This document shows, one piece after another, positions 41,027 to 53,033 of a stretch of DNA of 64,000 bases. How positions within the stretch are numbered: position 1 is the stretch's first letter; every line of letters starts with the position of its first letter. This stretch comes from Oscheius onirici. Taxonomy: Eukaryota > Nematoda > Chromadorea > Rhabditida > Rhabditidae. The notes beneath the pieces were generated by a model, which saw only the letters and a list, made by a program, of their open reading frames with translations, did not search any database and had not been told where the DNA came from. Both the position numbers and the translations under genes were made by a program. Location of the stretch: NCBI GenBank assembly GCA_932521025.1, contig OW051471.1, positions 10,850,001 through 10,914,000 on the forward strand. The letters run 5' to 3'.

Positions 41027-42105
41027 GTTGCCAACGAGAACACAATGACCGAGATGCAGATGGAGTTATCGCAAAAGGGCGTGAGATGGAGCAGGTGTTC
41101 AGAGAGATGATAATGATGGGGGAACTGGAGGGAGAAGGAGCAGAGAAAAAAACCAGATTTTCGTTTCAATATGTACTGTTCTGGGCTACTGTAAGAAGTA
41201 CTGTTCGTAACAGAAGTCTAAAGACTAATGATCTGTACTCTCTATAACAAAACAGTAACTGAGCTCTCTGGATGGATTGGAGAAAGAGATCACTCTGTAC
41301 CAAACTACTTTGGGCAGAAAAGGTCACTCGGATGGAAGCAAGTAGGTGGACGAAGAAGGTTACAGAATGGACTCCACTCAAGGGCAAAAGACAACAAAGA
41401 GCTCCACGACTACAATGGACAGAGGACATTCTCAGAGGATTTGGACATTGCTGGTGGAGAAGAACGGATTTGGAATGGAAGACTCGAAAGAAAGAACACA
41501 TCAGAGACCTGATATTGCAATAAACATGAACTGAGCTCTCAAATGGACTGCCCAGTTGCTGATGAAGTACTGAGCACACCGGTACTCATTATTCTGAAGA
41601 AAAGCAAAGTGATCATCTTAACAGAGATCTGCACATTCTAAAGAAGCCGTTCCTTTGACAGAGTCTATGGAAACCGTATCGGTTCATCTGATTCATCTGA
41701 AGATGGATAAAACTATCATCTGGTGAATTGACTATCCTTAAGTTTATATGGTTTTTAAAAAAAAGGTCCTCAGTTGAGGAACAAACATGCCTGAAAGACA
41801 AGCGCAACGGCAAGCTCCAAAAGCAGTCGGTTGGATATGAATATTTCCAGTCTCATATATGAAATTGCAAAACAATTCGGAGCTATATGTTTCCCATTTT
41901 CATAACTCTTTTTCACAAAAGCTGCATTTAACATTCCAAGTACATTCCTCCGTTTTGTTCAACAAGTTCAAACTGTCACAAAGTAAGTGCGCTCTATTGC
42001 TAAAATAACCCAGAATCTTTACTTTGAATTAAGTCCACGAAATATTGTCTTTCACACTGTCTTCTCCACTATTTTTATTCCATTTTGAATGTAAAGAAAT
42101 CCAGA
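41027..42105. other. Intergenic region with a retroelement relic
   Basis: Apart from the degraded non-LTR tail at 41228-41524, no exon was recognised. A likely trans-splice acceptor (AATCCAG) precedes the ATG at 42106. Confidence 0.5.
41228..41524 (+). mobile_element. Degraded RTE-type non-LTR retrotransposon tail
   Basis: The plus-strand frame shows the spacing of the post-RT C-terminus of RTE-like elements: TKKVTEWTPLKGKRQQRAP, RLQWTEDIL, then WRRTDLEWKTRKKEH. The frame is short and flanked by stops, and no reverse transcriptase domain is nearby. It recalls the fragments at 59885 and 47690. Inactive relic. Confidence 0.5.
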
Positions 42106-43147
42106 ATGCCAAGTTTCGCCTCCCTAACAGATTCCCTCTGGTCAGAGCTCTACAGAGGACAACCAAAACTACTGGACTGGAAGCTGAGCGACAAGGAATG
42201 GGCTTGGATGAAACAGGTGGGTGTGATTTGTTTTTTTTCAAGTTATCATCAAGTCTGGGGATCTTCAGTAAACAGTCAGGCCAATCTTGAAAATATTTGG
42301 CTTGAATCCAGAGACGGAGACAGAAAGTAAGTCTAGAATGACAATGTTTCCAGGTAGCTGCTCTGCCTCCTAGTCATTCCATCGATCTTTCCGACCTGCT
42401 CTGTCCAAAAATCACTCTAGAACTGTAGTAAGGTTTCGGATCTTCACTCAAATACTAACTTTTCAGTAGCCAATCATATTCGATGACTCTCCGATCATCC
42501 AGAAACTTTCCAACTTCGGCTCCAGAAGTAGAGTGTTCCTACAGGGATGGTTTCTTGTTTAACTGGACAAAAGAGACAACTCTAGCTTCGATAGTCTCTC
42601 AGTTTGAAAAATATTGTGAGGAACTGGACGGAGTACTGGGACAAGTCAAGGAGATGACCAATTCGAGAGACTTTGTTTTTGAGGAAGAAGCAGTGGAAAT
42701 GGATCAGGAAGAACAGATTGTACTCAAGTTCAAAATAAGGGCAAGTTTACGAAAGATTCTTAAGTTTTAGCAACAGAGTGAAAAAAGTTCAAAACTTTTT
42801 TGAATTGCCTTTGCTTTACGCGCTTTTTGTCCCACTGCTTACGAAAATTCCCTCCGAGTTTTGTTCAGGAATATTCGGGGAAACTGAATGTTGTGATCAA
42901 GTTTATTACTGGAAATACCACAAAAAAAACTTTTTTTTCCAGTCTCGGAAATGACTTTTTTCAGGGAAGCGACGAGCTAATAACAGCCAAAATCGATTGG
43001 CGTCATCCTGACGAATTTCCCAACTCTATCCGAAGCTCTAATCCATCTCGTTTTTGCAATGTGGACACGGAAGACTGGCAGAGAGACAGAAGTTTAGCTG
43101 AGAACTTTTCTGCAATCTGTAGATTGCGCTCCGATTACTTTTGTTAG
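42106..43147 (+). CDS. Unassigned protein, first gene of a putative operon
   Basis: MPSFASLTDSLWSELYRGQP starts one base after an ATCCAG acceptor. The best reading is exons 42106-42327, about 42374-42426, 42466-42740 and 42869-43147. The third intron (42741-42868) has a GC donor. Visible segments: LSDLLCPKITLEL, ECSYRDGFLFNWTKETTLAS, acidic FEEEAVEMDQEEQIVLKFKI, EYSGKLNVVIKFITGN and the C-terminus DWQRDRSLAENFSAICRLRS. I recognise no domain; it is soluble-looking and has no signal peptide. The stop is 92 bp before the next ATG on the same strand. Confidence 0.55.
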
Positions 43148-43239
43148 TATTCTTCTATTCCTCATACTCCCACTATTCCCCCATCAGTCTCTTCTCTCTT
43201 TCCGGTTCTTTGGAAATTTATAAGTTTCCTTCTTTCAGA

Positions 43240-43902
43240 ATGTCTCCGACTCCCGTCTGTACCATTTCCGTTCCACAGGACGCTCCACTTTCCGGCAAAG
43301 AACTTCACTCTATTCCCTGTAAACTTGATTATACTGGACCGGCCAATGTTTCCGGGTTAGTTATTTATGGCATTGGTTTTAGAAATTTTGTAGTTTTTAA
43401 GACTTTTGTTCGACAAAAAGAGGTCACTACGGTAGCCCATTTTGTTGACCGGAACAACCGGAAACATAGGATACTCGGTCAAGTTTCTTGACATTTTACG
43501 TTTGCGTGTTATAACGGTTTCGCCGCAAAGTAAGTGGGTTACAGTAATGATCTGTTTTTATTGAACAAACTATATTCACATTTTCAGCTACTTTCTGCAA
43601 TCCCAAGCCGAAAACGGCTCTCTGTCCGCCGCTTTCCGTGGACGTGGCCTCGAAGGCTGCCAGCAAACCCTTCCAACAGACTACCAGCTCTTCGTAGTAC
43701 AAGAAAAGCTCAATAATGCCGGTACTTTTTGTATTTTCATTAGTAAAAACAGTAATATACAGGAGATACTCGTCGTTTTACCGTCGTCGACACCAAAAGC
43801 TCCTTTACTCAATGGGAATGGGACCGTGAAGCTGGTAACAGTTCTGTTCCGGCTCGTGTTTTTGGTTCTCTCCGTGTCGCCAATGCTCTGGCTGAGGATT
43901 AA
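43240..43902 (+). CDS. Ribonuclease H2 subunit C homologue
   Basis: Three exons starting at 43240, one base after CTTTCAG. ELHSIPCKLDYTGPANVSG, then after an intron YFLQSQAENGSLSAAFRGRG, LEGCQQTLPTDYQLFVVQEK, and finally DTRRFTVVDTKSSFTQWEWD. The Leu/Ile-Pro-Cys strand, the SFRGRxLxG-like AAFRGRGLEG and the LPxxYxxFV segment are the RNASEH2C fingerprint. The subunit pairs with subunit B to support the catalytic A subunit, which removes ribonucleotides and RNA-DNA hybrids in the nucleus. About 130 residues, near the family length. It is flanked closely on the same strand by the genes at 42106 and 44061. Confidence 0.8.
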
Positions 43903-44060
43903 GACCCCCTTTCCCTCAATTTTTACGTGTATTCTTGATCTTATATCGATTGTTTTCAATTAAAAAGTTGTGTGATCTCTTGCTGAAGTAAAGCCTTTCC
44001 TCTGTCTGTTTTTCCCTTGAAATGGAAGGGTTTCTGCCAGTTTTCTTTTTTAAAAGTCAG

Positions 44061-45856
44061 ATGTTTTATTATTTTACGGCAATCAGAATGTACCTGACCT
44101 ATGTCCAACACCTCGGTTGTCCCACGAGAAGTCTAGTCATGGCACCGGACGCTTATACGACGACTTGTTCAGACTGTAACAAACAGTATAAAGTGGGTAT
44201 TCGAGTACTCTTTTCTTGAATAAGTACTATGAACTAAAAATTCTGTTGACATAGAAAATCTAGTCGTAAGGCGAACTCAGTCGCGTAGGATACCCAATAG
44301 TGCAACAATTTTAGTCAGTATTGGGAAAAATTCCGGTAGTAGTTCGGTAGGCAGCACCGTTCGGGGGGTTGTTCAGGGAGCACCAGCCTAAGCCAACTGC
44401 AAGAACTTGCGTTTTTCTCCATTTTCCATCCATCATTGAGCTTTTATAAGTGCGTTTATCGAATTCTCCATGTAAAACCCGGCTATTTTACACGGAGAAT
44501 TCGATAAAAAGCTCAATGGTGGATGGAAAATGGAGAAAAACGCAAGTTATTGCTGTTTGGAGAGTTCGCGCCAAAATATTTGAACGAACGGTGCTGCCTA
44601 CCGAACTACTACTAAAATTCGATCTTCTAGAAACTTTGAACAAACTTGCTATTTTCTGACTCTTTTCCAGCATAAGAGAAGTTAGGCATTTTAAAAAGCA
44701 CTTTCTAGGATGAAGACTGGTCAAACAGTCCCCTTCCTACACCCTTCATCGAACAAGTCAACGCCAGATGCGCCATCGTGATCAAGCCGACCCGTGGATT
44801 CTTTCAATCGTAAGTCCTAATAGTTTTCTCATTAAAAAACCTTTCAGCTACAAAATCGGTGACGATCTCCACGTGGGAATATGTGACAGTCAGTCAGTTG
44901 TCCACTCCTTTTGGACGAATGGCGTCGCATCAGAGTCTTCGAGCTGGGACAAATCGATTCTGGTCTACCAGTTTGAGAATGACGAGTTCAATTGGTTCGA
45001 CAATTCTCTCCTTTCATATGTCGGACACAATGAGGCCAGATTTCCTGGAGAGGTAGGTTTTCCACTTTTCTTTGATTTTCTAATGTTCAACTCTCTTGTC
45101 TTACTTCCTTTACCGATCATCGCGCCGTGTTTATGCGTACGGAAGAACGTCTGTGAAATGCCTTTGGAGTTGGGGTAAAATAATTTCTAGAGCATGTAAG
45201 ACCCTTAAAATCTGAGAATTATAAAAAAACGGTTGAGAAAAAGTTGCAAGAAGAGGTATAGCTTGATTACGAGGGAAGATCTGTGGGAAAAACGGGGTAC
45301 CTAGCTTCGACGAGGTCGGATGTTCTTCGGATGTAAAGTTGATGCACTTATTCGTCCTCACCGGGTGTTTTGTTCAAAAGAGGGCAATCACAATGTGAGA
45401 ATGACAGGTGGAATCTTCAAAGAAAGTTTTGCGCGCGAAAGACTGAGTTAGACTGAATTGCGCGTGAAAGACTGAGCTAGAAAATGAAAACGAGTGCCAG
45501 AAAATTCATATTTTCCGCGCCGACCTCCAAAAACCAAAGTTGAGGTAAAGATAGGGCCCAAAATCTTCTCTTTCAAAACGAGGGCAGCAGACGGCTTAAA
45601 ATCTGGAAAGCGTTTGCATTTTGTGGAAGATAGACAGAGATACCAATTCACTCTAAAATCCCTTTTTCAGCTATACAACGAAATTGACTGGAACTGTTTC
45701 GACTTTGTGATGGAATTCCTCCGCTACATCAACTGCCGCAACTACACAAAGTGCCATTTTGTGGCGGAGTTTGTCCAGGACTCTCTGAAGAGAGCCATCA
45801 GGTACTGCAGTCTCGTCAGCAAGGTCCAAGAACAGGGAAGCATTCTTATCAGCTGA
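44061..45856 (+). CDS. MKRN2OS (MKRN2 opposite strand protein) homologue
   Basis: Motifs in order: Cys-rich start (LGCPTRSL, TTCSDCNKQYK), RCAIVIKPTRGFFQS, YKIGDDLHVGICDSQSVVHS, FWTNGVASESSSWDKSILVY, NCFDFVMEFLRYINCRNYTK. These follow human MKRN2OS in order (CPVCGRDL, FLVAPTKGTFL, SDLHVGITNTNGVVYNY, W-x-SI, NCYSYALTFIN). Function is unknown in any organism I can cite. Exons: 44061-44191, 44709-44812, about 44849-45052, about 45671-45856. The ATG at 44061 abuts an AGTCAG acceptor; 44088 is an alternative start. Intron 1 carries a fold-back element. Confidence 0.75.
44329..44619. repeat. Fold-back element (AGTAGTTCGGTAGGCAGCAC termini)
   Basis: AGTAGTTCGGTAGGCAGCAC on the left is mirrored by GTGCTGCCTACCGAACTACT on the right. 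Inner arms share AACTTGCGTTTTTCTCCATT and its complement, meeting at a GAATTCTCC/GGAGAATTC core. About 290 bp, in intron 1 of the MKRN2OS homologue. A half copy is at 53740-53880. Confidence 0.85.
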
Positions 45857-48127
45857 TGGTTAAAGATGCAGTAATTTTTCCTGCCATTCTGCTATTTGTG
45901 ATTGTTTCAATTTGTACATATCCTACGGTTGTGATTGTTAATAAAAATTGTGATATTCTTTTGTTTACAATTCATCGATCACAGTTTGCTCCATGTCCAC
46001 CGAAGGAGAACATTCTTGTATATTACCGGCGAAGTAGAACATTCTTCTGATGGAGCTCTCCATTCGGAAAGTACGAGCCGAGATCAATGTTCAATACTCC
46101 AGGAAGCAGCATCTGTTGACGATCGACTGCACAAAGCTGAAGGAGCCGTCTTCTACTCCTGTATGATTGTCTGGGATCGTTGTCCAATTTCATCTGAATA
46201 GCAAGCTTAGCCCACGACCCTCTCCAGTTTTATTGGATGTCCAGACTGATCAAACTGCATAGCTGTACGTTTTCAGGGAGCAGCGTAGATGAGTCTAGCG
46301 AATAGTCAGACGCGATTATGAATCTAATGGTCTTTTTGATCGGCCGGGCCTCTCAGACTTTGGAGCAGTGGAATTCAGAAACAGAAAGCTAGAGAGGGTG
46401 GGTCGAGAGAGTACGCGTTATGTGACCAAATCTGACTAGTAACCAGTCTCATTGGAACTTATTCAAGATCCAATGCTTCGCGTAGTCGAGCTCGTCTCCC
46501 AGTCTATCAGTCTGTTTCTCTGCCCCTCTATCCCTCTCTCCCAGAGAGAACAGTCAGTTTTTATCTCTCAATCCCTTGACCTTAGTCCTCCTGTTGTCAG
46601 CTCTCCTGACTCATCCATCTGTTCGTCAGACGATGAACTAATTTCAGAGTTTACGCGATTTCATTCAGCGTTTTTAGGCTGAAGGCCAGCCCCCATCACC
46701 ATTCCGTTAATTCCAGTTGATCCGTCCCTCCCTTTCTGACCTCTTGTTACCGTACCTGCTGCTTCATTTCCGTATCAGAAATTTCAGAATTTGAATTCAT
46801 CGTTCTCGTTTCCTTGCTCTTCATCGCCTACTCAGCACGATGTATTCCTAAAGCAGAAATTTAAAAAAAAAAAAAGAAAGTTTAGGTGCTCTTATCCATT
46901 CAGGTCGTTCTACAATTGTTCAACACGTATCTTTACACTCGTCCACCTTATCGAATCTTTTGGATTGATGTTTCACAAGAAGAATCGTCTTCAGCAATCT
47001 CACTTTCCTTCCCTCCCTACTCCCCCTTGAGCAGACTTATGACTTTGTAAAAGCAATCTTTTGGCTTAGGCTTGCACTTAGACCGGGTTGAGCACAGCCC
47101 TGAGCGGTTAATGTCTGTAGATTTCCCTGCCCCTGTCTTTGGTTCTGGCCATTGATCAAGCATATCTCGCAGTACATTGTGCACCGTTGGTGGCAGGGGG
47201 AGGGGGTCCTGTCAAACAGCCGAGGGTGGTTTGATTCTCGGAGTTTGGTCTGTTTTGCCCATTCAGAGGCCATTTCATTCCTTCTCAGTTTATCATTGTT
47301 TTTCAGTGGCTAAACGTCCCGGTCAATGGCAAAGCCGTAGTGCCCAGAACCATTTTTTTCAAAAAGTTTACAAAAGTCATAATATCCTGTCTTCCCCTTC
47401 CCCCTCCAAATGTTTGTCCTTTATGACAAATGAAATATCTATCTATCTATCCCCACATCTGCGACGCCATTTCCCGCATCAACTTCAGGAAGAAGAAAGG
47501 ATCGAAGCATCCGGCCAAGCTGAACATGTTCTGGGTCCCTCTATTTTTCAATCTACGTGGACGACTGGATCAACCTGGACTGAAGGAGCATGATAAACAG
47601 AAAGAAAATAAAATCTAAATAAATGCTTCTGTCTGCTTGTTTCTCCCCATCTTACAAGGGAATCTTAGTTGGTTCTGGGACATTATTTACATTTTTATTG
47701 ACGGTATCAAAGGGGCTCCTAGATGGGGTCCCTTGCCGCTCCCATGGCTAGAATCCACTCTTCGCCGTCCTTCTTTGCCTGTCGCATCTCCAGATCCTCT
47801 CGGAGGGCTTCTTCAGATCAACCTCCCATCTTATGTATGGCCTTCCGACGACTCTGCAATGATCTCACTCATTTCTGTTAGTTGTTTCGCCCAGTTTAGC
47901 TTCCGTCTCCAAGACACACAATTGACCTGTTAACATACCGGATGAGTTTGATGAAAGATCTGATCATTTTAAAATAGAACATTTTAATGTCTTCAACTTG
48001 TTTTTGTTAGAGACAAAAGTCAGAAAGATACCACAATTTGTTGCTTAGACCGAATTTCTACACCCCATGAATAATTTCGGAACTAGCGAAAAAAGGCCCG
48101 CCCAAGCCCGAAAGTCTTTTTGGACGA
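45857..48127. other. Gene-poor spacer with fragments
   Basis: Short open stretches occur (46053-46160 reading MELSIRKVRAEINVQYSRKQ in one frame; 47473-47618, open in two frames after a CTTCAG, with AATAAA at about 47607) but I could not connect them into a gene or assign a family. A 3'-terminal exon of an unseen gene near 47473 is possible. A degraded retroelement fragment lies at 47690-47930. Confidence 0.4.
47690..47930 (-). mobile_element. Degraded RTE-type non-LTR tail
   Basis: The minus-strand reading gives GRPYIRWEVDLKK, then WRCDRQRRTAKSGF, stop, PWERQGTPS, which resembles the GRPxxRWxDDL...W...DR.. post-RT segment of RTE-like elements. Stops interrupt it, and no RT domain is near. 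Confidence 0.4.
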
Positions 48128-51100
48128 ATGTTCCTGTTCTGGCTGCTTCTACCCCATACTCCTTCCATTAGCGCCCAAAGTGATCCAGACCCCGACTATG
48201 CTCCTCATGGCTGCTGGAATTATGGACTCTGTTCGCTTAACCCCGCTGCTCCCCAGACGACAGGGAGCTATTCTTGTACATCACCGGGAGTATGTGTCTG
48301 TCAGCCGCGGTTCACTGGACCAAGGTGTGAGACAGGTAATTTCTAACCTTTCCTTCTAATCTACTCCTTTCCAGAACTGAATCCGTGTGACTCCGACCCT
48401 TGTGACAACGCGGAACAGTTCACCTGTGTCCCGACAGATCTGGGTGCAGTCTGTCAGTGTGCTCCCAACTGGACAGGAACTGACTGTTCAATGAGTAAGA
48501 GTCTTTTGGTTCAGCGTATTGGATATCTATTTTAGTAAGTTCAAATCCCTGCGTCAATGATCCATGCAAAAATGGAGGAGTTTGCGACAGTAGCGACAAC
48601 ACAACGTATACTTGTAACTGTCCGGCAGGGTACATTGACAAGGATTGTACTTGTGAGTTTTAATAGAGAGGGACAGACAGTCTGATTACAGTAACCCAGA
48701 TAATAATTCAGAGAGATAGAAATTCTGATTACAGTAACCCAGAGATATAGAGAGTCTGAGTACAGTAACCCTGACCTTTAGACATGGACGTCTGTAGTGG
48801 GAACGATTGTAGCGGACAGGGCACCTGTTCAGCTGTTCAAAACCACCAAAATTACCTCTGTACCTGTAAGACTGGATATTACGGTCGCAACTGTGAACTT
48901 TATACTTATTCCTATGGTAAGCTTGCTCCTAGATTTTAATCTCTCGCTTCAGACTCGACCATCGACAGTACTACTTGTCTGGAATTCGATCAGACTATCC
49001 TCTCAGACACGGCCGTCTATGAGCGGCATCAGAGCGACAGCATGACCAATACTAAATGTCAAGCTCTTCTCACTTCCAGCATTCGCAATCCGCCCTTTAC
49101 CATGATTAGTATTCTTACTGTATTTTAGGAAAATAGACCTTTTTCAGCGCTAGTGAACGATACCTGCTATCTTTCGGTCAAAAACAATCTTCCCGCCAAT
49201 TCGACTAAAAATGACTGTGATAAGAGTTTCAAAGACGACGCCTGTCCCGGTAATGACTACCCAAACAATATCAAAGAACACTGTGGAATCGCCAATGAGT
49301 CTGTGATAGTTTCTGTTAATCCTCCGACTGGTACGGGGCTACAGAAAACCGGGATATGAGTTCTTCAGGACCAGCCACTTTTGGATGTTCTAACACGACT
49401 CTCTACGTCGGAGATCCGTGTCGAAAGTCTGCCGGTGGTTCCTGTGTCAATGTAAAAGTGTCATTGGCCTTTCCGAACGGCTTCATGTGTCTCTGTCAAT
49501 CTCCGGCCTACTTAGGGAATGGAACGACAATGTGCACAAGTAAGAGTCAAAAAGATGTGATGAAGGAGAATTCCAGATAACAACATCTGCCTCCTGAGTC
49601 CATGTGGATCGTACGGAAATTGTACTGCGTCAGCTGATCAGTCGAGTTATACCTGTGCTTGTAGCGCTGGGTACACAGGGAAGAATTGTGAAGGTTCGTG
49701 ATTTCGTCCATTCTTTCAAAAATTGGGCAGTCTAAAAGGCTTAGGAATAGCCGTGAGAGTGGGAGTAACCAGGTTAGACGCCCTTCTTTCCAGAAATCCA
49801 AACAGTTTATATGCTCTCTTTAGCCTATTTTTCATGGCTGTGTCTAGTCCCGAACACAGTTTTTTTGACTACCCCGCTTATGATTCCTAGAGCTCCTACT
49901 CCTGCAATTAGAAAATGTCTAGTCAAAAACTCTGTTCAAAACAGATCTTTGATCACCGTGCCTCTTTTTTCTTTCCTTCTACTTCATTTCCAGACCCAAA
50001 TTATTCATTCCGCACGTGAATCGTTGTTCAAGATGTCTTTTGTTTTTGTCCCTACCTCCCACGTAAAAAAGACTGGTCGACCTGAGCAACGGGAGAGTGC
50101 TGAAATAGAGACCAGAAACTTCCTTACCGTAGAATTTTTCAGTGAAAATGGAGTGCTTATCGACGACTTGTCTCTATGGAGGGACGTGCGAGGACACGAG
50201 TTCCGGACCAGTCTGTCACTGCTTGAACTATTACGATCCGAAGGACAATTGTGCGAGTGAGAAAGAGTGAAATTTATAGAAAAAAAATAATATTCAGGCA
50301 TAGATGTCTGTAAATATGCCGACCCGTGCATAAACGGAACGTGCAAAAATTTGGGAATTGGCATTGAAATTTACACAGAGTGCCAGTGTGCTCCAGGGTA
50401 CACGGGAAAATTGTGCGGAGATGGTAAGAACTCTTTGTCTCGATCTCATTCAAATTTTCCAGAACGAAATTTCTGCCAAGAACTGGATAATCCGTGCGAG
50501 TACGGCGGCAATTGTACTCACTTCTTTGGAGGCTATAATTGTACCTGTTCTTTTGGAACAGAGGGAACTAACTGCGAGAAATGTAAGAATACTTCTGCTC
50601 CAGTGATGGTCGACCGGGTTGGCTACCGGTGAAGAGCGGGTTTCGAAGCTCGCCGAAGCTCGATAAACGATGTCCACGAGGATTCGAAATGCCTCGGAAT
50701 CCTTTTCACTGCTTTGGCGATGAAAGGAAGAACTTTGTCAAGGAAGGCAAAAACTTGTAGAACCAAGTCTTTATTATCTCAAGACAACAGAGAATATGAT
50801 CACAAAGAAAAGACGCCGCGAGAAATATATGTCTCACGAGAGAAGGAAACAAAGTTCTAGCTACACAGAGTCTAGAAACGACAACTAACAGAATAAGATT
50901 GGGGAGGCCAGATAGCGGCGGCAAGTTAGTGCGCACGACCACGCGGGTACGGTAACATTACAGCGTGAGATTCAAATGTGGGCGGAGGGAAATAAGATAG
51001 AAAGGGGAGGAACTAACGGTATTCCTGACATTCTTAATCTTTCAGTGATAAACTACTGTCAGTCGGGACTGAAGGATGCAAACGGTAACTGGATCGTCAG

Positions 51101-52818
51101 CCAGTGCAACATGAAGGACAGCGGGGCACAATGTATCAGTGGAACGAATGAGACCATTGGTGGATTCATTTGTAATTGTTCGAGCAAATGGACGGATACT
51201 TTGTGTGATTTGAGTGAGTGGATCTGTTTGAGAAAAAGACGCGAATTTAGATGTCATTATCAAGCAGGTGATGGAGACTATTTATGGGAGAATGGATATG
51301 ACTATGCTTCCGGTAAAGACAGAGAGACAGAGACTGACCTGACCATTGCTTCCAGATCCTCCAAGGACTCCTAGCCACACCAGCCCAAATCTCAGACATG
51401 GTTCCCTTCATGATCGGTACCCTTCCTGAAGAGAACCGCACCGCCATGAGCTGGCAATTCAGTGACATGTTCACTAGTGCCGCTTATGAGGAGAAGGAAC
51501 TTGCCTTGGAGTATTTCTTCCCTATTATAGCTTATTCTGATTTTTCTAGGAAAGACTTTTATCAATGGAACGACGTCGTACTGGGCAACTGCTTCACCTT
51601 TAATCACGTCAACAACAGTCGAAAGTACAACATCCGATCGTCAGAGTACGAAGGAGGTGTGCCCTTTCCTGTTTTTATATACGGTATCTTTCAGGTCTGA
51701 GAGCTCGTCTCAAGCTGAACCAAGACGAATATGCTCTGTGGACGGATACTGCAGCTATCCTGGTCTTTATTCATTTTGAGAACGACTATATTATGTCCGA
51801 GTCAATTCGGTACAATGCTGAACCGAACAGTGAAGTCATGTTCTTCCCTCACAGAGTGAGTAAAATGGGGCTAGGGACTTTCCTTAGAAAATTTCTTTAG
51901 CAAAAGTTGCGATCGAAATTGTTGACTATATTTATATATTTTTTTTTCGTAAAGTAGTCGTCGTGTGATTACAAGCCGGGTACCATAAAAAATGTTGAAA
52001 AAAATTCGAAAGAAAACCACCCCATAATTCTTTCTAAGAAAAGTCCCTAACCCGTAAAATGAGTAAATAGACTGAGGGACTGAGAGACTTAGAAACTGAG
52101 AGGTTGAGAGACTAAGTGATACAGAAACAGTTCTTTTCAGAACATGTACACCCGTCTGGGAAACCAGTACGGTACCTGTATCAAAGACGTTTCTGAAGTC
52201 AAGGCTTTTTATTTTCCCGGCTCCTACACAACTGACGGATGTCTGAGGTCATGCTATCAGGACATGGTTCAAGAGACGTGTAACTGTATGGATCCGCGAT
52301 ATCCGATGCCTCCGGATGCTGAATCTTGTGTCGTTTCTAACAGTCAGCTTTGTACCGTAATTTCATAAAAGAGTTGAGTTCAGTGACCTGCATTGATGAC
52401 GCCGTCGCCGACAGAGGAGATCCGTCAAACTGGCCGACTTGTGTCTGTCCGCTGCCCTGTTCCAATACCGACTATGAAATTACCTGGTCCAAGGGTGGCT
52501 ACAGATATCTGAGTCCAAACTGTCTGGGACAGACTGGCACGACTCTGGCTTCCTGTCAGAGCAATACCTCTGACACTGTCACGGTCATCATCAACAAACC
52601 ACAACTGATCTATAACCTCTTCCAGGAGACGCCAACCATGGTGGTAAGACATTTTTTTGAGAGCGAGAAATCCTCATTTTTAGTTAAACGACCTGATTGG
52701 AAGTCTCGGCGGTTTGCTGGGAGTTCTGATGGGAATCTGTGCCATGACTTTTATCGAGCTCGGAGTAGCCATCTTCCGAGTCATTTGCTCCATTCTGTGC
52801 AAGCCGAAACAACGCTGA
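48128..52818 (+). CDS. EGF-repeat DEG/ENaC channel subunit (egas-type)
   Basis: MFLFWLLLPHTPSISAQSDP reads as a signal peptide. About ten EGF modules follow, typically one per exon, e.g. NPCVNDPCKNGGVC, YTCNCPAGYIDKDC, SPCGSYGNCTASADQ, YTCACSAGYTGKNC, CEYGGNCTHFFGGYNCTC. An approximately 100-residue Cys-bearing segment lies between modules 4 and 5. From about 51250 the protein becomes an amiloride-sensitive-channel ectodomain: GNCFTFNHVN, YGTCIKDVSEVKAFYFPGSY, TDGCLRSCYQDMVQETCNCM, CVCPLPCSNTDYEITWSKGG. TM2 is LIGSLGGLLGVLMGICAMTF then IELG, ending LCKPKQR. EGF plus ASC architecture matches the C. elegans egas genes. No canonical TM1 is evident. Exon borders between 50600 and 51400 and near 52350 are tentative. 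Confidence 0.85.
48668..48780 (+). repeat. Three-copy tandem repeat in an egas intron
   Basis: Units of about 35-40 bp containing TCTGATTACAGTAACCCAGA (the third copy has GAGTACAGTAACCC) lie in the intron between EGF exons 3 and 4. Confidence 0.8.
50604..50962 (-). mobile_element. Possible solo LTR in an egas intron
   Basis: A 359-bp block begins TGATGGTCGACC and ends GTAACATTACA on the plus strand, giving TG..CA ends. Read on the minus strand it contains AATAAAGACTTGGTTCTACA, a poly(A) signal placed as in an LTR. Composition differs from the flanking EGF exons. A target-site duplication is not evident, so the call is tentative. Confidence 0.35.
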
Positions 52819-53033
52819 AACTACTTCAATTTTGAATGAAATTTTTGAATTCTGATACTGAATACATTATTCCGTGGTATAATGGACAGTTTTGAGGATA
52901 ATACTAAACTTTCTGAAAAGTTGCTTGATTCACTTGCCATCCTCTCTACTGCAGACAATAGACGCTGGTCCTAACTTTTCGCATAACTTTCCCCGCTGTA
53001 CAAGGTTTCTACTCCTCGTCACCCAGCCAATTA

